A stretch of 64,000 nucleotides of DNA, taken from the NCBI RefSeq assembly GCF_963082655.1, contig NC_081553.1, forward strand, positions 31,979,114 through 32,043,113, written 5' to 3'. This DNA comes from Stomoxys calcitrans. Taxonomy: Eukaryota > Arthropoda > Insecta > Diptera > Muscidae. The notes under the pieces are model-generated. The model worked only from the letters and a program-made list of their open reading frames with translations, ran no database searches and was not told the DNA's origin. Below, piece by piece: positions 8,912 to 20,783 of the stretch. Each line of letters starts with the position of its first letter. Within the stretch, counting starts at the first letter, position 1. Made by a program: the position numbers and the translations under genes.

Positions 8912-11640
8912 TGTTGTAGAGTTTCATCGATTCTTTTGTTCTTCTGCTTATGTTACGGCACTCACTCTCTTCATTTTCTAATCTTGATTTGAACCATTCC
9001 AGGGTAAATAGATAAGAGCTTTTAATCTCTGCCTCTTTTTAATAGCATTCTAAGACAGAGATATCATGGACTCTCTCTTTCATAAGCCTCTCTTTTGTCT
9101 CTTATTCCTTTTTACACACCTTATGATGAGCTTGGAAGAGTATCTTGATTGATTCTTAAGACACGCCCCCTCCTTCAATGGTAAATGGAACTTCTCAATT
9201 TCTGATATTTCAAATGATTTCTTTTATCTAAAGCAAATATCAAATGATTATCTTTGTGAGACAAGGCTTTTATATTTATATCGTACAAAGAATACAAAAA
9301 GTATTCAAAGTACACCAGTGAGCTAGTTTTTGTTTATTTTGCAAATTTTGTTTAAATGCCGATTTGTTTGTTTTAATTTATCGGTTTCCACAGACGGTGG
9401 GTGGCAACGCATATCATCAGTTTGACATTTTTTTCCCTTCTTTGTGCTTCTATTTGACAAAGGCATGGAACACGTTTCCTTCCAAGTTAGGGATCAATTT
9501 GTCTTTCTTTTCCTGTGATCTCTCGATGTGATAAGAAGTATTCTTACACAGAATCTACGACTTAAAACGAAAAATAAAGGAAACTTTAACTTCGGTGAAT
9601 TTTTTTTTCATAAAAATCATAACTTTTTGCGTCACTTGACTAAGTTTTGCTGAAGGTAAATTTTTTTGTGAATTCTTTGAAAGTTTCCCAATCAAACATA
9701 GTGCATTATTTTTTTTTATTGGTCTGTAGTGCGCAAATTAGGCCTTCATACACGTATCAGTGTTAAAGCTAGCATAATTGAGGCACAGGAGGAAGTCATT
9801 CATATATGTGGAATTTTTGAAGGAAAAGGCTTGGCACACCTGGATTCAAACCAAGAGATCTATAACCAACGGGGAGCTACTACCCACAGGGTAGTAGCCA
9901 CCAATTTATTAATCCGAGTCCCAAGACGTGCTTAAGTGCTTGGCCATAACCTTTTTTGTCATTCACGTGTCTACACCAAGAGACTGGCTGAAGTGATTTT
10001 TGCCATGTTATTAGTAATATTTTAAAGCCAGCAAACCAATATTACCAGCCTCTATTTGAACCTTACACCGGCTATACCAACCTGATGTGACATTTTTCAA
10101 CCGGCCATGTAAAGTTTTATCCAGCTATACCTAGTTTCAAGTGATATTTTTTCGAGGAACCATACATATTGAATACGTGCTGAATTTCAAGATTTTTGAA
10201 GCCACATCTTCACGCCATTTTGTTTAATTATTTTTTCATCATGCTAAAGCATCAGGCTGCCTATATCATCACAATTCATCAACTTAACTAGAATCGAATA
10301 AGTATCGTAATTATAAAATTCCTAAATGGAATTTCATCAAAATTGATTTTTTTATTTTTTCGTAATTTAATCAGTTATAAATTTTACAGATAGCCTCATA
10401 TACATCTAAGAAATTTGTTCAGATGTATGCCCAATAGTTCGTTTTATCTTAAATTTGGTAAATCCACCAGCAACACCCTTTTCATAATTTTCAATATCCA
10501 AACAGAAAAGCAACCACGAAACCATCGACCATGTGAGGAAGGCCTTCATCGCTGGCGTCATTTTTTTGTTGGTAAGTCACAATGTAAAAATTTTATATAA
10601 ATATATGCAAAGTGTGTTGTAACTCCATTGGTTAGTTTCCCTCCATTTTTATTTTCTATTGCCTTGCTCTTTGTGGAGCAAACTTTAGAATAACTCGGTG
10701 GAGACTTTCTCTCCAGCCGCTCTCGTTTTTTTTTTTTTCTTTGGGAGATCACATGAATGCACATAGTGTTTTTATAGTTTCTCACCAGTGATTTCTCCAA
10801 GAAGTGTTTTTATATTTTTTTTCATTTTTTCATTTTTGCAACTAATTTCGTCTGTTGGGCAGACATACCTACATACATAATTTTTTATTCATTTCTATTT
10901 TCACCTGTTTCGTAAATTTAAGATGCTTTTTGAATATTTTTAACCCCTTCTGGGAAGCTTTAAATTTACAACATTTTCTAATGTTATAATTTTCTATCAG
11001 ATTTTTACATTATTATTAGGTAAATTTTTCTAGTTATTATTATTATTTTTTTTAAATGGTTATTAATAAAAATATGTGAATTTTGAATTTCATAAACAAT
11101 GATACTTTTCTCTTGTGGCGATGAACATTTTTATAAGGCATTGTCTCAATCAGTGAAGATGTGCTAGATCCGTTGGAAAAGTTTTCCTATAAGAAGATGA
11201 GATCATAAGAGGGTAGTACCTTTGTTTGTTAGGGGTCCAATGGACATAAGCTTGAATTGGACATAATTGGTTGGAGAGGGTTATGAAGCAATGGCCCCAT
11301 TTACATCCGGGATGCCATATTAAATTTGACCTTATGGGAAGTATTCGACCTGTTTTTTTTTCTTTATTTTTCTTTTAAAGTTCTTTTTAAATTTTGTTTG
11401 ATATATGGCCAACCATCGGTTTTATTCGTTCGTTTTATTTCATTAAAAAAAGGGAGTCTGTAACAAAAATTAATTGTGTAATGGGAACGAGGCTTAGAGG
11501 GAAAGGGACACGAACCCCCCACCCGACTGAAGTTAGCAATAGAAGGCTCCCGCAGTCCCAAGACTTTCTAAGTTCTAAGATGCCTTTGAATAGGATCTGA
11601 ACCTGCATCTCATACAGATTTTCATCTGGATACATTACAG
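8912..11640 (+). repeat. 3' LTR
   Basis: Repeat of 1-2729 with no indel and one noticed substitution (10925). Immediately after it, TAGTCCGATATA continues the right end of a subfamily B repeat. It would supply the polyadenylation signal for the element's RNA. Confidence 0.95.
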
Positions 11641-11884
11641 TAGTCCGATATATCCCATCTTCAAACTTAACTGGCCATGGACAAAAAAGAATCTGTGCAA
11701 AGTTTCGGCCCAATATCTCAATATATCCCAATAACAGACGGACAAAAGGAACATGGCTAGATCGTCTTAGATTTTTACAACGATCAAGAATATTTACTTT
11801 GCAGGGACGGAAATGGATATTTCGGTGTGTTGCAAACGGAATGACAAAATGAATACACCCCCTATCCTTCGGTGATGGGTATAA
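11641..11884 (+). mobile_element. Subfamily B element, right end only
   Basis: Carries the B right end: 'tagtccgata...cccatcttc', a short GGAC tract, the conserved core, then TACCCCC and a degenerate TGGGTATAA end. Its left part is missing because the LTR retrotransposon interrupts it; that part should lie before the window. It marks the insertion target of the retrotransposon. Confidence 0.75.
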
Positions 11885-12017
11885 TTAAAAGAAAATGGAT
11901 AAAATCTAATTGAACCAGTGAAAGATTCAACGCAAACTATGAGGACAGATTTAAGAAGGACACCATCTTGGTAGAAGAAATACCTACTACATCAACCGGA
12001 AAAGCAAACGGATGACT
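11885..12017. other. Unassigned spacer
   Basis: AT-rich sequence between two module elements. I see no gene or repeat in it. Confidence 0.5.
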
Positions 12018-12623
12018 AACAAGTAAGAGAGTACTAAGTTCGGCCGGACCGAATCTTATATACCCTCCACCATGGATCGCATTTTTTGAGCTCTTTGCGC
12101 GGTGTCTCTTTATAGGCAAACAAAGAATAATGGATAAGAATTGTTATGCTGTTTATCAAGTCATAGTCCGATTCGGACCATTAATGAATTGAATGTTAAA
12201 GACTGTGTTAGAAGTCATTGGGTAATATTTCAACCCATTCGGATAAGAATTGCGCCTTGTAGGGACTCAAGAAACATAATCGAGAGCTCGGTTTATATGG
12301 GAGCTGTATCAAGCTATAGATTCAGACCATATTTAACACGTATATTGGAGGTCATGGGAGAAGCCGTTATACAAAATGTCTGCCAAATCGGATGAGGATT
12401 GCGCCCTCTATAGGCTCAAAAAGTCAAGATCCTAGATAGGTTTATATGACAGCTACATCAGATTATGGACCGGTTTGAACCATACTTGGCACAGTTGTTG
12501 AATGTCATAACGAAACACCTCATGCAAAATTTCAGCCAAATCGGATAAGAATTGTGCTCTCTAGACGCTCAAGAAGTCAAGATCCCAGATCGGTTTATAT
12601 GACAGCTATATCAAAATGTGGGC
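12018..12623 (+). mobile_element. Subfamily A element, left part
   Basis: Starts AACAAGTAAG, then a diverged palindrome (ttcggccggaccgaa) and TATACCCTCCACCATGG, followed by about three A-type 153-bp modules ('ggtttatatg...cagctat'). The right end is absent; the element breaks off where a transposase-like fragment begins. Confidence 0.75.
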
Positions 12624-12916
12624 CAAGAGTTTCATCTGAGCATGGTTTACGGAAAAGTCGTAAATGAACTGACAGGAACAACCTCAATATGGTCATGTCC
12701 AATATGTAAAAAGAGTCAGAAGAACTTTCGTAATTTGAACTATTCTAGAAACAAGGAGAACTACCAATATGGTATGTCATCTTTGCATTTGAGGATACTG
12801 TGCATTGATTTCATTCTAAAATTGGCGTATACCCTACCGCAAAAGGAAGAAACCTTCGATGCAAATACATCAACTAAGGATATGGAAAATATCAGAAAGA
12901 AGAAAATACAGCATGA
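12624..12916 (+). pseudogene. Transib/RAG1-like transposase fragment, catalytic Asp lost
   Basis: An open stretch of about 98 codons unlike its surroundings. It reads MVYGKVVNELTGTTS, then a CPIC pair 16 residues after the Tyr, then a GMSSLHLRILCIDF-type segment and a basic KKKIQ. From memory this matches insect proteins of the Transib/RAG1-like group, where MVDGKV carries the second catalytic Asp followed by a zinc-binding CxxC. Here the Asp position is Tyr (TAC at 12648-12650), explainable by one G-to-T change. It has no start of its own, is cut on the right by a B element, and is flanked on the left by A modules. It is a dead fragment. The family assignment is moderate; the protein comparison could not be run. 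Confidence 0.45.
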
Positions 12917-14829
12917 TTTTTATACCCAGCACCGAAGGATGAGGGTATATTCATTTTGTCATTCCATGTGCAACACATCGAAATATCCATTTCCGAACCT
13001 ATAAAGTACATATTGGGTTGCCCAAAAAGTAATTGCGGATTTTTCATATATTTATTTATTTATTTATTTTATTTATTAAATATCTGAAATCCTAGTACAA
13101 CAAGACATAATATCTTATAAATTACAGTACTAGGTATAAGATGAAGATTTTTAAATACAGTAGATACAATTTCAAACTATAAATCGGCGTTGACAAATTT
13201 TTTTTATAGCTTGTGAAAAATTTTTCACTTTTAGCTTGCTTTAGAAAAAAAAGTGTAAAAAAGTATATTTGATTTAAGTTCATTCTAAGTTTTATTAAAA
13301 ATGCATTTACTTTCTTTTAAAAAATCCGCAATTACTTTTTGGGCAACCCAATATATTTGTCTGTCTGTTGAAATCACGGTACAGTCTTTAAAAAAAGAGA
13401 TATTGAGCTGAAACTTTGCACAGATTCTTTTTTTTTTCAATAAACAGGTTAAGTTCGAAGATGAGCTACATTCCGATATCTTGATAAAGCCCCCATATAG
13501 ACCGATCCGCCGATTTAGGGTCTTAAGCCCATAAAAGCCACATTTATTATTCGATTTTGCTGAAATTTGGGGCAGTGAGTTGTTTTAGGCCCTTCGACAT
13601 CCTTTGTTAGTTTGGCCCAGATCGGTTCAGTTTTGGATATAGCTGCCATTAGACCGATCCTCCGATTTAGGGTCTTAGGCCCATAAAAGCCACATTTATT
13701 ATCCGATTTAGCTGAAACTTTAGACAGTGAGTTGTGTAAGGTCCCTCAATATTCTTTGTCAATTTGGCCCAGATCGGTTCAGATTTGGATATAGCTGCCA
13801 TTAGAGCGATCCTCAGATTTAGGGTCTTAGGCCCATAAAAGCCACATTTAATATCCGATTTTGCTGAAATTTGGAACAGTGAGTTGTGTAAGGCCCTTCA
13901 ACATTTTTTGTAAATTTGGTTCAGATCGGTCTAGATTTGGATATAGCTGCCATATATACCGATCCTCCGATTTAAGGTCTTAGGCCCATAAAACCCACAT
14001 TTATTATCTGATTTTGCTGAAATTTGGGACAGTGAGTGGTATAAGGCCCTTCAACATTTTTTGTAAATTTGGTCCAGATCGGTCCAGATTTGGATATAGC
14101 TGCCATATATACCGATCCTCCGATTTAAGATCTTAGGCCCACAAAACCCACCTTTATTATCTGATTTTGCTGAAATTTGGGACAGTGAGTTGTGTTTGGC
14201 CCTTCAACATTCTTCGCCAATTTGGCTCAGATCGGTTCAGATTTGAATATAGCTGCCATTAGACCGATAATCAGATTTAGGGTCTTAGGCCCATAAAAGC
14301 TACATTTATTATCCGATTTTGCTGAAATTTGGGACAGTGAGTTGGGTTGGGATCCTCAAACATTCTTCGTCAATATGCCCCAGATCGGTCTAGATTTGAA
14401 TATAGCTGCCATGTAGACCGTTCTCTCGATTTAAGGTCTTGCGCCCATAGAAGGCGCATTTATTGTCCGATTTCGCCGAAATTTGGGACAGTGCGTTGTG
14501 TAATGCTCTTCGACATTTTAATCCGATGTCACTAAAATTTGACACAGTGACTTATGGTAGGCTTTTCGACATCCTTGTCGTATATGGTTAAGATCGGTTT
14601 ATTTTTAGATATAGCTACTAAAAGGATCAATATTTTGTTATACACAATTGAACAATGACTTGTACTTATTAGCATTTGGTCCAAATCAGAACTTATTTCG
14701 ATATATCTGCTAAGGGGCTTAAGGTATGCAATTTTCACAGGATTTTGATTAAAGGTGGTCTACATATATACCCGAGCTGGTGGGTATCCAAAGTTCGGCT
14801 CTGCCGAATTTAACGCCTTTTTACTTGTT
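12917..14829 (-). mobile_element. Subfamily B element, near full length, MITE inside
   Basis: On the minus strand the left end is at 14829 (AACAAGTAAAAAGGCG, a diverged palindrome, then TACCCACCAGC) and the right end at 12917. About seven 153-bp modules lie between roughly 13490 and 14560. A mariner-type MITE (13013-13351) sits at the (TA)n tract; about 40 bp of the conserved core that should follow is missing. Confidence 0.85.
13013..13351 (+). mobile_element. Mariner-derived MITE with extra AT-rich insert
   Basis: Terminal repeats TTGGGTTGCCCAAAAAG and its complement, flanked by TA. It is about 100 bp longer than the other copies: roughly 13048-13188 holds an unrelated (TTTA)n-led stretch, and part of the usual left body is deleted. 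The insert could be the reversed tail of a small retroposon. Confidence 0.9.
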
Positions 14830-15058
14830 ACTTTTTATTTGAGGTATTGTCTGATTTAGCGAATGTGAACATTCGTCAGTCGTAGAGCTTTTTAAAGCGG
14901 TCCGGATGGTTCAACGGTAGGAACTAAAAGGCATTTTCCTTCTACTGTTCCTATGGTAACACAGTTGAAGAAAACGTCTGTGTCTGATGGAAAACTGCCC
15001 TTAAAGCCTATCTAACTAACCAAAGGCAACGGCATGCCACTCTGCGCTTTCTAAACTA
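14830..15058. other. Unassigned spacer
   Basis: About 230 bp between a B element and a MITE. No gene or known repeat recognised. Confidence 0.5.
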
Positions 15059-15295
15059 TTGGGTTGCCCAAGAAGTAATTGCGGATTTTTCATATAGTCG
15101 GCGTTGACAAATTTTTTCACAGCTTGTGACTCTGTAATTGCATTCATTCTTCTGTCAGTTATCAGCTGTTACTTTTAGCTTGCTTCAGAAAAAAAGTGTA
15201 AAAAAAGTATATTTGATTAAAGTTCATTCTAAGTTTTATTAAAAATGCATTTACTTTCTTTTAAAAAATCCGCAATTACTTTTTGGGCAACCCAA
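15059..15295 (+). mobile_element. Mariner-derived MITE, complete (237 bp)
   Basis: Both terminal repeats present and flanked by TA on each side. The left terminal repeat has one change (CCCAAGAAG). It consists of the 5' untranslated region of the parent mariner joined to its 3' untranslated region; no coding part remains. Confidence 0.95.
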
Positions 15296-16320
15296 TATTT
15301 CATTAGTGACCTCCTTACTCTATTGCTCTAACGGTCTGCTATATAACTTCGTTCATAATATCTGTCCATACGGCCAAGGAGATATTTGCAAGCTAAATTC
15401 TAAAAGACAGACCAACTGAAAAACATTGACAACTTGGTCTGTCTTATAAACTGAGTCCATGAATTTAACTTTCTATTTGAAGTCTAGAATTGTGATTCTA
15501 TTCTAGCTAGCAATTCCGGCTATCGCATGTTCTTTTCATATGACTTAATAAATATCCATAAATCATAATTTAATCTGGCATTTGTTTAAAAAAAAAAACA
15601 TGTTTTCTATAAACCCTTTATTCTACCGATTTTGTGGGTTTTCTTACAATTTGTTCATGGATTCATGAACACCAAATACCTCTTTTTTTAGATTTGCTGC
15701 AAATTAACAGCCAATAAAGCATCAATTTGCAAGGCACATAAATAACATAATGGGACATAAATATGAAACACATATGGGCTTAAAGACCCTCCAAAAAACA
15801 AAAGCAGTCAGTTATAAATGACCATCCACTCCACTCTTCCCGGTAAGGTATTAAGCATACAAATCCTAGCTACTGACTGGCCATGGCCATGAAAACAAAT
15901 GTAGTTTTTTTTTTGGTTTTTTGCTTGAATGTCCTGCCAGCCAGCCAGCCAGTCAGCTTGCCATGATTTTTTAATAAACGTGTAAGGATTTGGAAATATA
16001 GTTTTTTGTTCGCTGTTTTCGCTATGGGGATGTGGTGGTCCACTTTACTTTGTTGTGAGTACAAAAAAAGTTGCGGCAGCGATGTGAACAGATTTCAACG
16101 AGTTGGTTTCGTAACAATACATTCTACAAACAGAAAATTCGCTGCACAGACTAGTAAAAACAACGTTACTTTGTAATGCATGCCACAAACACAAGCCAAA
16201 TATGAATTAGTATTAATGCAAATGCATCAGGATGTGAAGAAGGATGTTTAAATAAGAACAAAACATTTTTGAAGATTTACTTATATTTTCTAGTTAAAAA
16301 TTTTCTGTTATGCTAATGAT
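15296..16320. other. Non-repetitive island, no gene seen
   Basis: Ordinary AT-rich sequence with a short (CCAG)n run near 15939 and A runs. The short ORFs present have no domain or codon bias that I can support. Confidence 0.5.
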
Positions 16321-16560
16321 TACCGACGTTTACAAGGCAAACCAAGAGACTCGGCCCTTAGTAATGAATACCGTATGGTTCAAGTTATGAGACCTCAAAT
16401 CATACACCTCATATAAAATTTTGTAAACACCAGACCAAAATTGTGACTTCAACGGCATCTTTGGGCAAATGCGACCTGTACCTTGATTACAAGCATACAT
16501 GGACAAACGGACAGACAGACGGACATTGATCAAATCAGGAAGTAGGTCGAAGTTGATCTA
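16321..16560 (+). mobile_element. Degenerate subfamily D right end
   Basis: Contains 'tgcgacctgtac', a GGAC/AGAC tract (16508-16526) and 'atcaggaag', in the same order as the D right end at about 36980-37080, but strongly diverged. Confidence 0.5.
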
Positions 16561-17005
16561 TAATGCTATATGGTATTGTGGTTTGGTGAACGGCACTTCA
16601 AAAGTTCACTTACGGTTCAATAAGCAGCCGGATCCAAAGTATGGCTTGTTAGTGCACCACAGCCACACAAAGGACGACACAATCTGATGCAATGAGTGTT
16701 ATGCTACACTTACTGCGACCACTTTGGTGCGACCACTGCAATGAGGCGAAGGGGGCATTCTCTTTGGTAAGGCGACGGCTACGGATAATGTGTTATCTTT
16801 GATGCCAACCCGATGTTCCAGGCAGTGTGGATTAAAACCACTTGAGCCGTTTTTTGATAAATAGTACTGTACCACTTTTCCAGTATACTTAACGGACAAA
16901 GTTTAAATACCCTGTTAAGTTCGCCTGGGCCGAACTTTGGACAACAGTACACAAACTTTATTATCCTATTTTTGTATTACTCTACTATATGCATAGTTAC
17001 ATACA
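16561..17005. other. Spacer with a decayed left-end motif
   Basis: Mostly unassigned. Near 16917-16936 there is 'gttaagttcgcctgggccgaactttgg', a worn B-type left end. No gene seen. Confidence 0.4.
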
Positions 17006-18425
17006 TTCGGCAGGGCCGAACTTTGGATACCCACCACCTCGGGTATATATGTAAACCACCTTTCGTCAAAATCCAGTGACCCAGTGACAGTTTGGACCAA
17101 ATACTAATAAGTACAAGTCATTGTTCAATTGTGTTTAACAGAATATTGACCCTTTTAGTAGTTATATATAAAACTTAACCGATCTGAACCATATGCGACA
17201 CGGATGTAGAAAAGCCTAACATAAGTCACTGTGGCATATTTCAGTGAAATCGGATAATAAATGCGCCTTTCATGGCCCCTAAACCTAAAACCGAAAGATC
17301 GGTCTATATGGTAGCTATATTCAAATCTCGACCGATCTGGGCCAAATTGACGAAGGACGTCGAAAAGCCTTAAGCAACTCACTGTCTCAAATTTCGGCAA
17401 AATCGGACAATAAATGCGCCTTTAAAGGCCCCAAAACCTAAAACCGAGAGATCGGTCTATGTGGCAGCTTTATTCAAATCTGGACCGATCTGGCTCAAAT
17501 TGGAGAAAGATGTCGAAGGGCCTCACACAACTCACTATCCCAAATGTTGCCAAAATCGCACAATAATGCGCCTTTTATTGGATCAAAACTTTAAATCGAA
17601 AGATCGGTCTATATGGGGGCTATATGTAAATCTAGACCGATCTCTGCCGTATTGCAAAAGTATATCAAGGGGCTTAATTTAACTCACTGTCCCAAATTTC
17701 AGCGACATCGGACAATAAATGCGCCTTTTATAGGCTCAAAACCTTAAATCGATAGATCGGTCTATATGGCAGCTATATCCATATCTGGACCGATATGTGC
17801 CAAATTGCAGAAGTATATCGAGGAGCCCAACACAACTCACTGTCCCAAATTTCGGCGACATCGGACGAATTTCATGGGAACAAAACCTTAGATCGGGAGA
17901 TCGGTCTATATGGCAGCTATATTCAAATCTGGACCGATCTGGGCCAAATTGAAGAAAGGGTCTCACAAAACTCACTATCCCAAATCAGACAATAAATGCG
18001 CCTTTTATGGGCTCAAAACCTTAAATCGAGAGATCGGTGTATATGACAGCTAGATCCAAAACTGGACCAATCTAGGCTAAATGCAAGAAGGATTCTGAAG
18101 AGCCTAACACAAATCACTGTCCCAAACTTCAGCAAAATCGGATAATAAATGTGGTTTTGATGGTTCTAAAACTCTAAATCGGTGGATCGGTACATATGGC
18201 AGCTATATTGAAGAAGGATGTCCAGGGACGCAACACAACTCTCTGTCCCAAATTTCAGCAAATCAGATAATAACTGTGGCTTTTATGGGTCTAGGACCCT
18301 AAATTGGCGGATCGGTCTATATGGGGGCTATATGAAGATATAGTCCGATATAGCCCATCTTCGGACTTAACCTGCTTATGGACAAAAAAAAAATAAATCT
18401 GTGCAAAGTTTCAGCTCAATATCTC
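17006..18425 (+). mobile_element. Subfamily B element, left end plus modules
   Basis: Left end with a diverged palindrome (ttcggcagggccgaa), TACCCACCACC and GGGTATATATG, then about eight B modules, ending in the right-end lead 'tatagtccgatatagccc' near 18340. The terminal GGAC/core part is missing and a reversed A element follows directly. Confidence 0.8.
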
Positions 18426-19178
18426 TATTTTTATACTCTCCACCATAGGATGGGGGTATAATAATTTCGTCATTCAGTTTGTACCACATCGAAATTTGCG
18501 TCAGAGGCCCCATAAAGTATATATATTTTTGATCGTCATGCCATTTTAAGTCAATCTAGCCATGTCCGCCGTCTGTCCGTCCGTCCGTCTGTCTGTAGAA
18601 GGCACGCTAACTTTAGAAGGAGTAAAGCTAGCCGCTTGAAATTTTCCACAAATACTTTTTATTAGCGCAGGTCGGCTGGGATTGTAAATGGGCCAAATCG
18701 GTCTATGTTTTGATATAGCTGCCATATAAACCGATCTTGGATCTTGATCCTTGACCCTCTAGAGGGCGCAATTCTCGTCCGGTTTGACTGAAATTTTGCA
18801 CGTAGTGTTTTTTTTATCACTTCCAACAACTGTGTTAAGTATAATTCAAATCGGCTCATAATCTGGTATAGCTGTCATATAAACCGATCTTGGATCTTGA
18901 CTTCTGGAGCTAATAGAGCGCGCAATTTGGCTAGAATGTTGCATGAGGTGTTTTGTTATAACTTCCTATAACTGTGCGAAGTATGGTGCAGATCGGTACA
19001 TAACCTGATATAGCTGCCATATAAACCGATCTTGGGTCTTGACTTCTTGAGCCTCTAGAGGGCGCAATTCTCATCCGATTTGGAAGAAATTTTGTACGAC
19101 GGATCCTCTCATGACCATTAACATACGTGTTTATTATGGTCTGAATCGGTCTATAGCCCGATACAGCTCCCGCTTTCC
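18426..19178 (-). mobile_element. Subfamily A element, right end and about four modules
   Basis: Minus-strand right end at 18427 (TATACTCTCCACCATAGG), (TA)n, core, and a GTCC tract at 18568-18595, then A modules. It breaks off at about 19178, where a SINE fragment begins. Confidence 0.8.
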
Positions 19179-19338
19179 GATTCAAGTTTAAACTCAATGA
19201 TAGGGGCCCTTTTTTATAGCCGAGTCTGAATGCAGTCCCGCATTTCGACACCTCTTTGGGGAAATATTTTTAAATGAAAATGCATGGCATTGTACCTGGA
19301 AAATATCGCCAACATTAAGAGGGGATAAACACCGCTTT
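19179..19338 (-). mobile_element. tRNA-derived SINE fragment
   Basis: Shares 'caagtttaaactcaatgata' and the 'tatagccgagtc' body with copies at 31944, 48941 and 63790. The tRNA-like head with A and B boxes is missing. Confidence 0.7.
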
Positions 19339-20085
19339 GACCGATCGTCTCGACGTTCTGAATCAATCTTGCTATGTATGTCCGTCCGTCCGTCTGTCGA
19401 AATCGTGATATCTGTCGAACGCGTAAAGCTATCCGCTTGAAATTTTGCCCAGATACTTAATATTAACGTAGGTCGTTAAGGGTTGCAAATGGGCTATATC
19501 CATTCAGATTTGGATGTAGCTCCCATATAAACCGGTCTCCTAATTTGACTTCTTGAGCCCCTGGAATCCGCAACTTTTGTGCCAAGTACGTTCCAAATCA
19601 GTCTATAACCTGCTAGAGCTCCCATATAAACCGATCTTCCGATTTGATTTCTTGAGCCCTTATAAGCCCCAATTTTTGTCCGATTTGGCAGATGTTTTGT
19701 ATGTAGTGTTCCGTTATGATTTCCAACAACTGTCCAAATACGGTCTAAATCGGTCTATAACCTGAAAGAGCTCCCATATAAACCGATCTCCCGTTTTGAA
19801 TTTTTGAGCCCTTACAAGCCACAATTTTTCTCCGATTTGGCTAAAATTGACCATGTAGTGTTTTGTTATGATTTTGAACAACTGTGTCAAGTGCCGTCTA
19901 AATCGTTCCATACCTTGATATAGCTCCCATATATACCGATCTCCCGAATTAGGGTCTTGAGCCCATAAAAAGCGAATCTATTACCAGATTTTGCTGAAAT
20001 TTCAAACAATGCGTTCATCTTAGGGTGATCACTTCGGTTTTTGAAAACCGGGTTTTCGGTTTTTGGTGCGTTAAAGAACTTAAGC
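19339..20085 (-). mobile_element. Diverged A-related module array
   Basis: Short GTCC tract near 19379-19398, then about four modules ('cccatataaaccg') more diverged than typical A copies. Near 20035-20072 is a GGTTTTTGAAAACCGGG-type inverted run of unknown origin. Confidence 0.6.
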
Positions 20086-20320
20086 TGAGTTTGGAGAATA
20101 ATACCAGCTCAATATATCAATGGTTGTAGCGTAATTACAACAGATGGACAGACAGACGGACATTGATCAATGGTCGTAGAATTTTACGACCATCAGAAAT
20201 CTGTACCTCGTATTTGCGACCCTATGATGTACATACATTCTTGATCATCTTTAAATTTCAAGTCGTTCATCCATTTCTGCCCGTCCATCTGTGGATATTA
20301 CGATAGCCATTGATCGTAAA
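20086..20320. mobile_element. Two right ends tail to tail
   Basis: A B-type right end on the plus strand (AGACAGACGGAC at 20149-20162) is followed by a reversed right end with TTCTTGATCAT and CCGTCCATCTGTGG (about 20240-20295). The pair forms an inverted arrangement. Confidence 0.5.
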
Positions 20321-20783
20321 TGTTAAGCTATCCGCTCGAAATTTTACACACATCCATTTTTTGATGTAAGTCATTGGGGATTGCAAATGGGCCATCGGTT
20401 CAGATTTGGATATGTCTCCTATAGACAGCAGTCCTTCGACATGATATTTCGAGCACCTGAAGTCTGCAATTATTATCCGATTAAGCTGAAATTATGCAAG
20501 TGGTCTCCCATATAAACCCCACTACCGAGTTGACATCTTTAGCCTCCAAAGGCTCAGTAGTTATCCGATTGTTTTAAAATTTTGCATGTGGTGCTCTGGT
20601 ATGACTTCCAACAATCGTGTCAACTATGGTCCGAATCGGTCTACAACCTGGCAGAGCTCCCATATAAACTTATCTCGTCTACGGCTCCCAGAAGCTTGAA
20701 TTTTGGTATGTAGAAATTTCAAGCAGAATTCATGGTGGTGGTTTCCTAAGATGCGGCCGGCAGAGCTTAAAAAGTTTGTACTT
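20321..20783 (-). mobile_element. Diverged A-related modules
   Basis: About three worn modules ('agctcccatataaact') ending before the next A element. No coding potential. Confidence 0.55.

Larger units (their letters stand above)
1..11640 (+). mobile_element. Young Ty3/Gypsy LTR retrotransposon with RING-Gag, no env
   Basis: The order is LTR, primer site, gag, pol (protease, RT, RNase H, integrase), purine tract, LTR. Protease-RT-RNaseH-integrase is the Ty3/Gypsy order. Both ORFs are full length without stops. The LTRs match at a constant offset of 8911 with no indel, so the insertion is recent and may still be active. No third ORF lies between pol and the 3' LTR, so it is a retrotransposon, not an env-bearing errantivirus. 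The very long LTR with a Lys primer recalls the Drosophila Ulysses and Osvaldo elements; that placement is inference. The left edge is cut by the window start, so the 5' target-site duplication cannot be seen. The right flank continues a subfamily B repeat. Confidence 0.95.
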
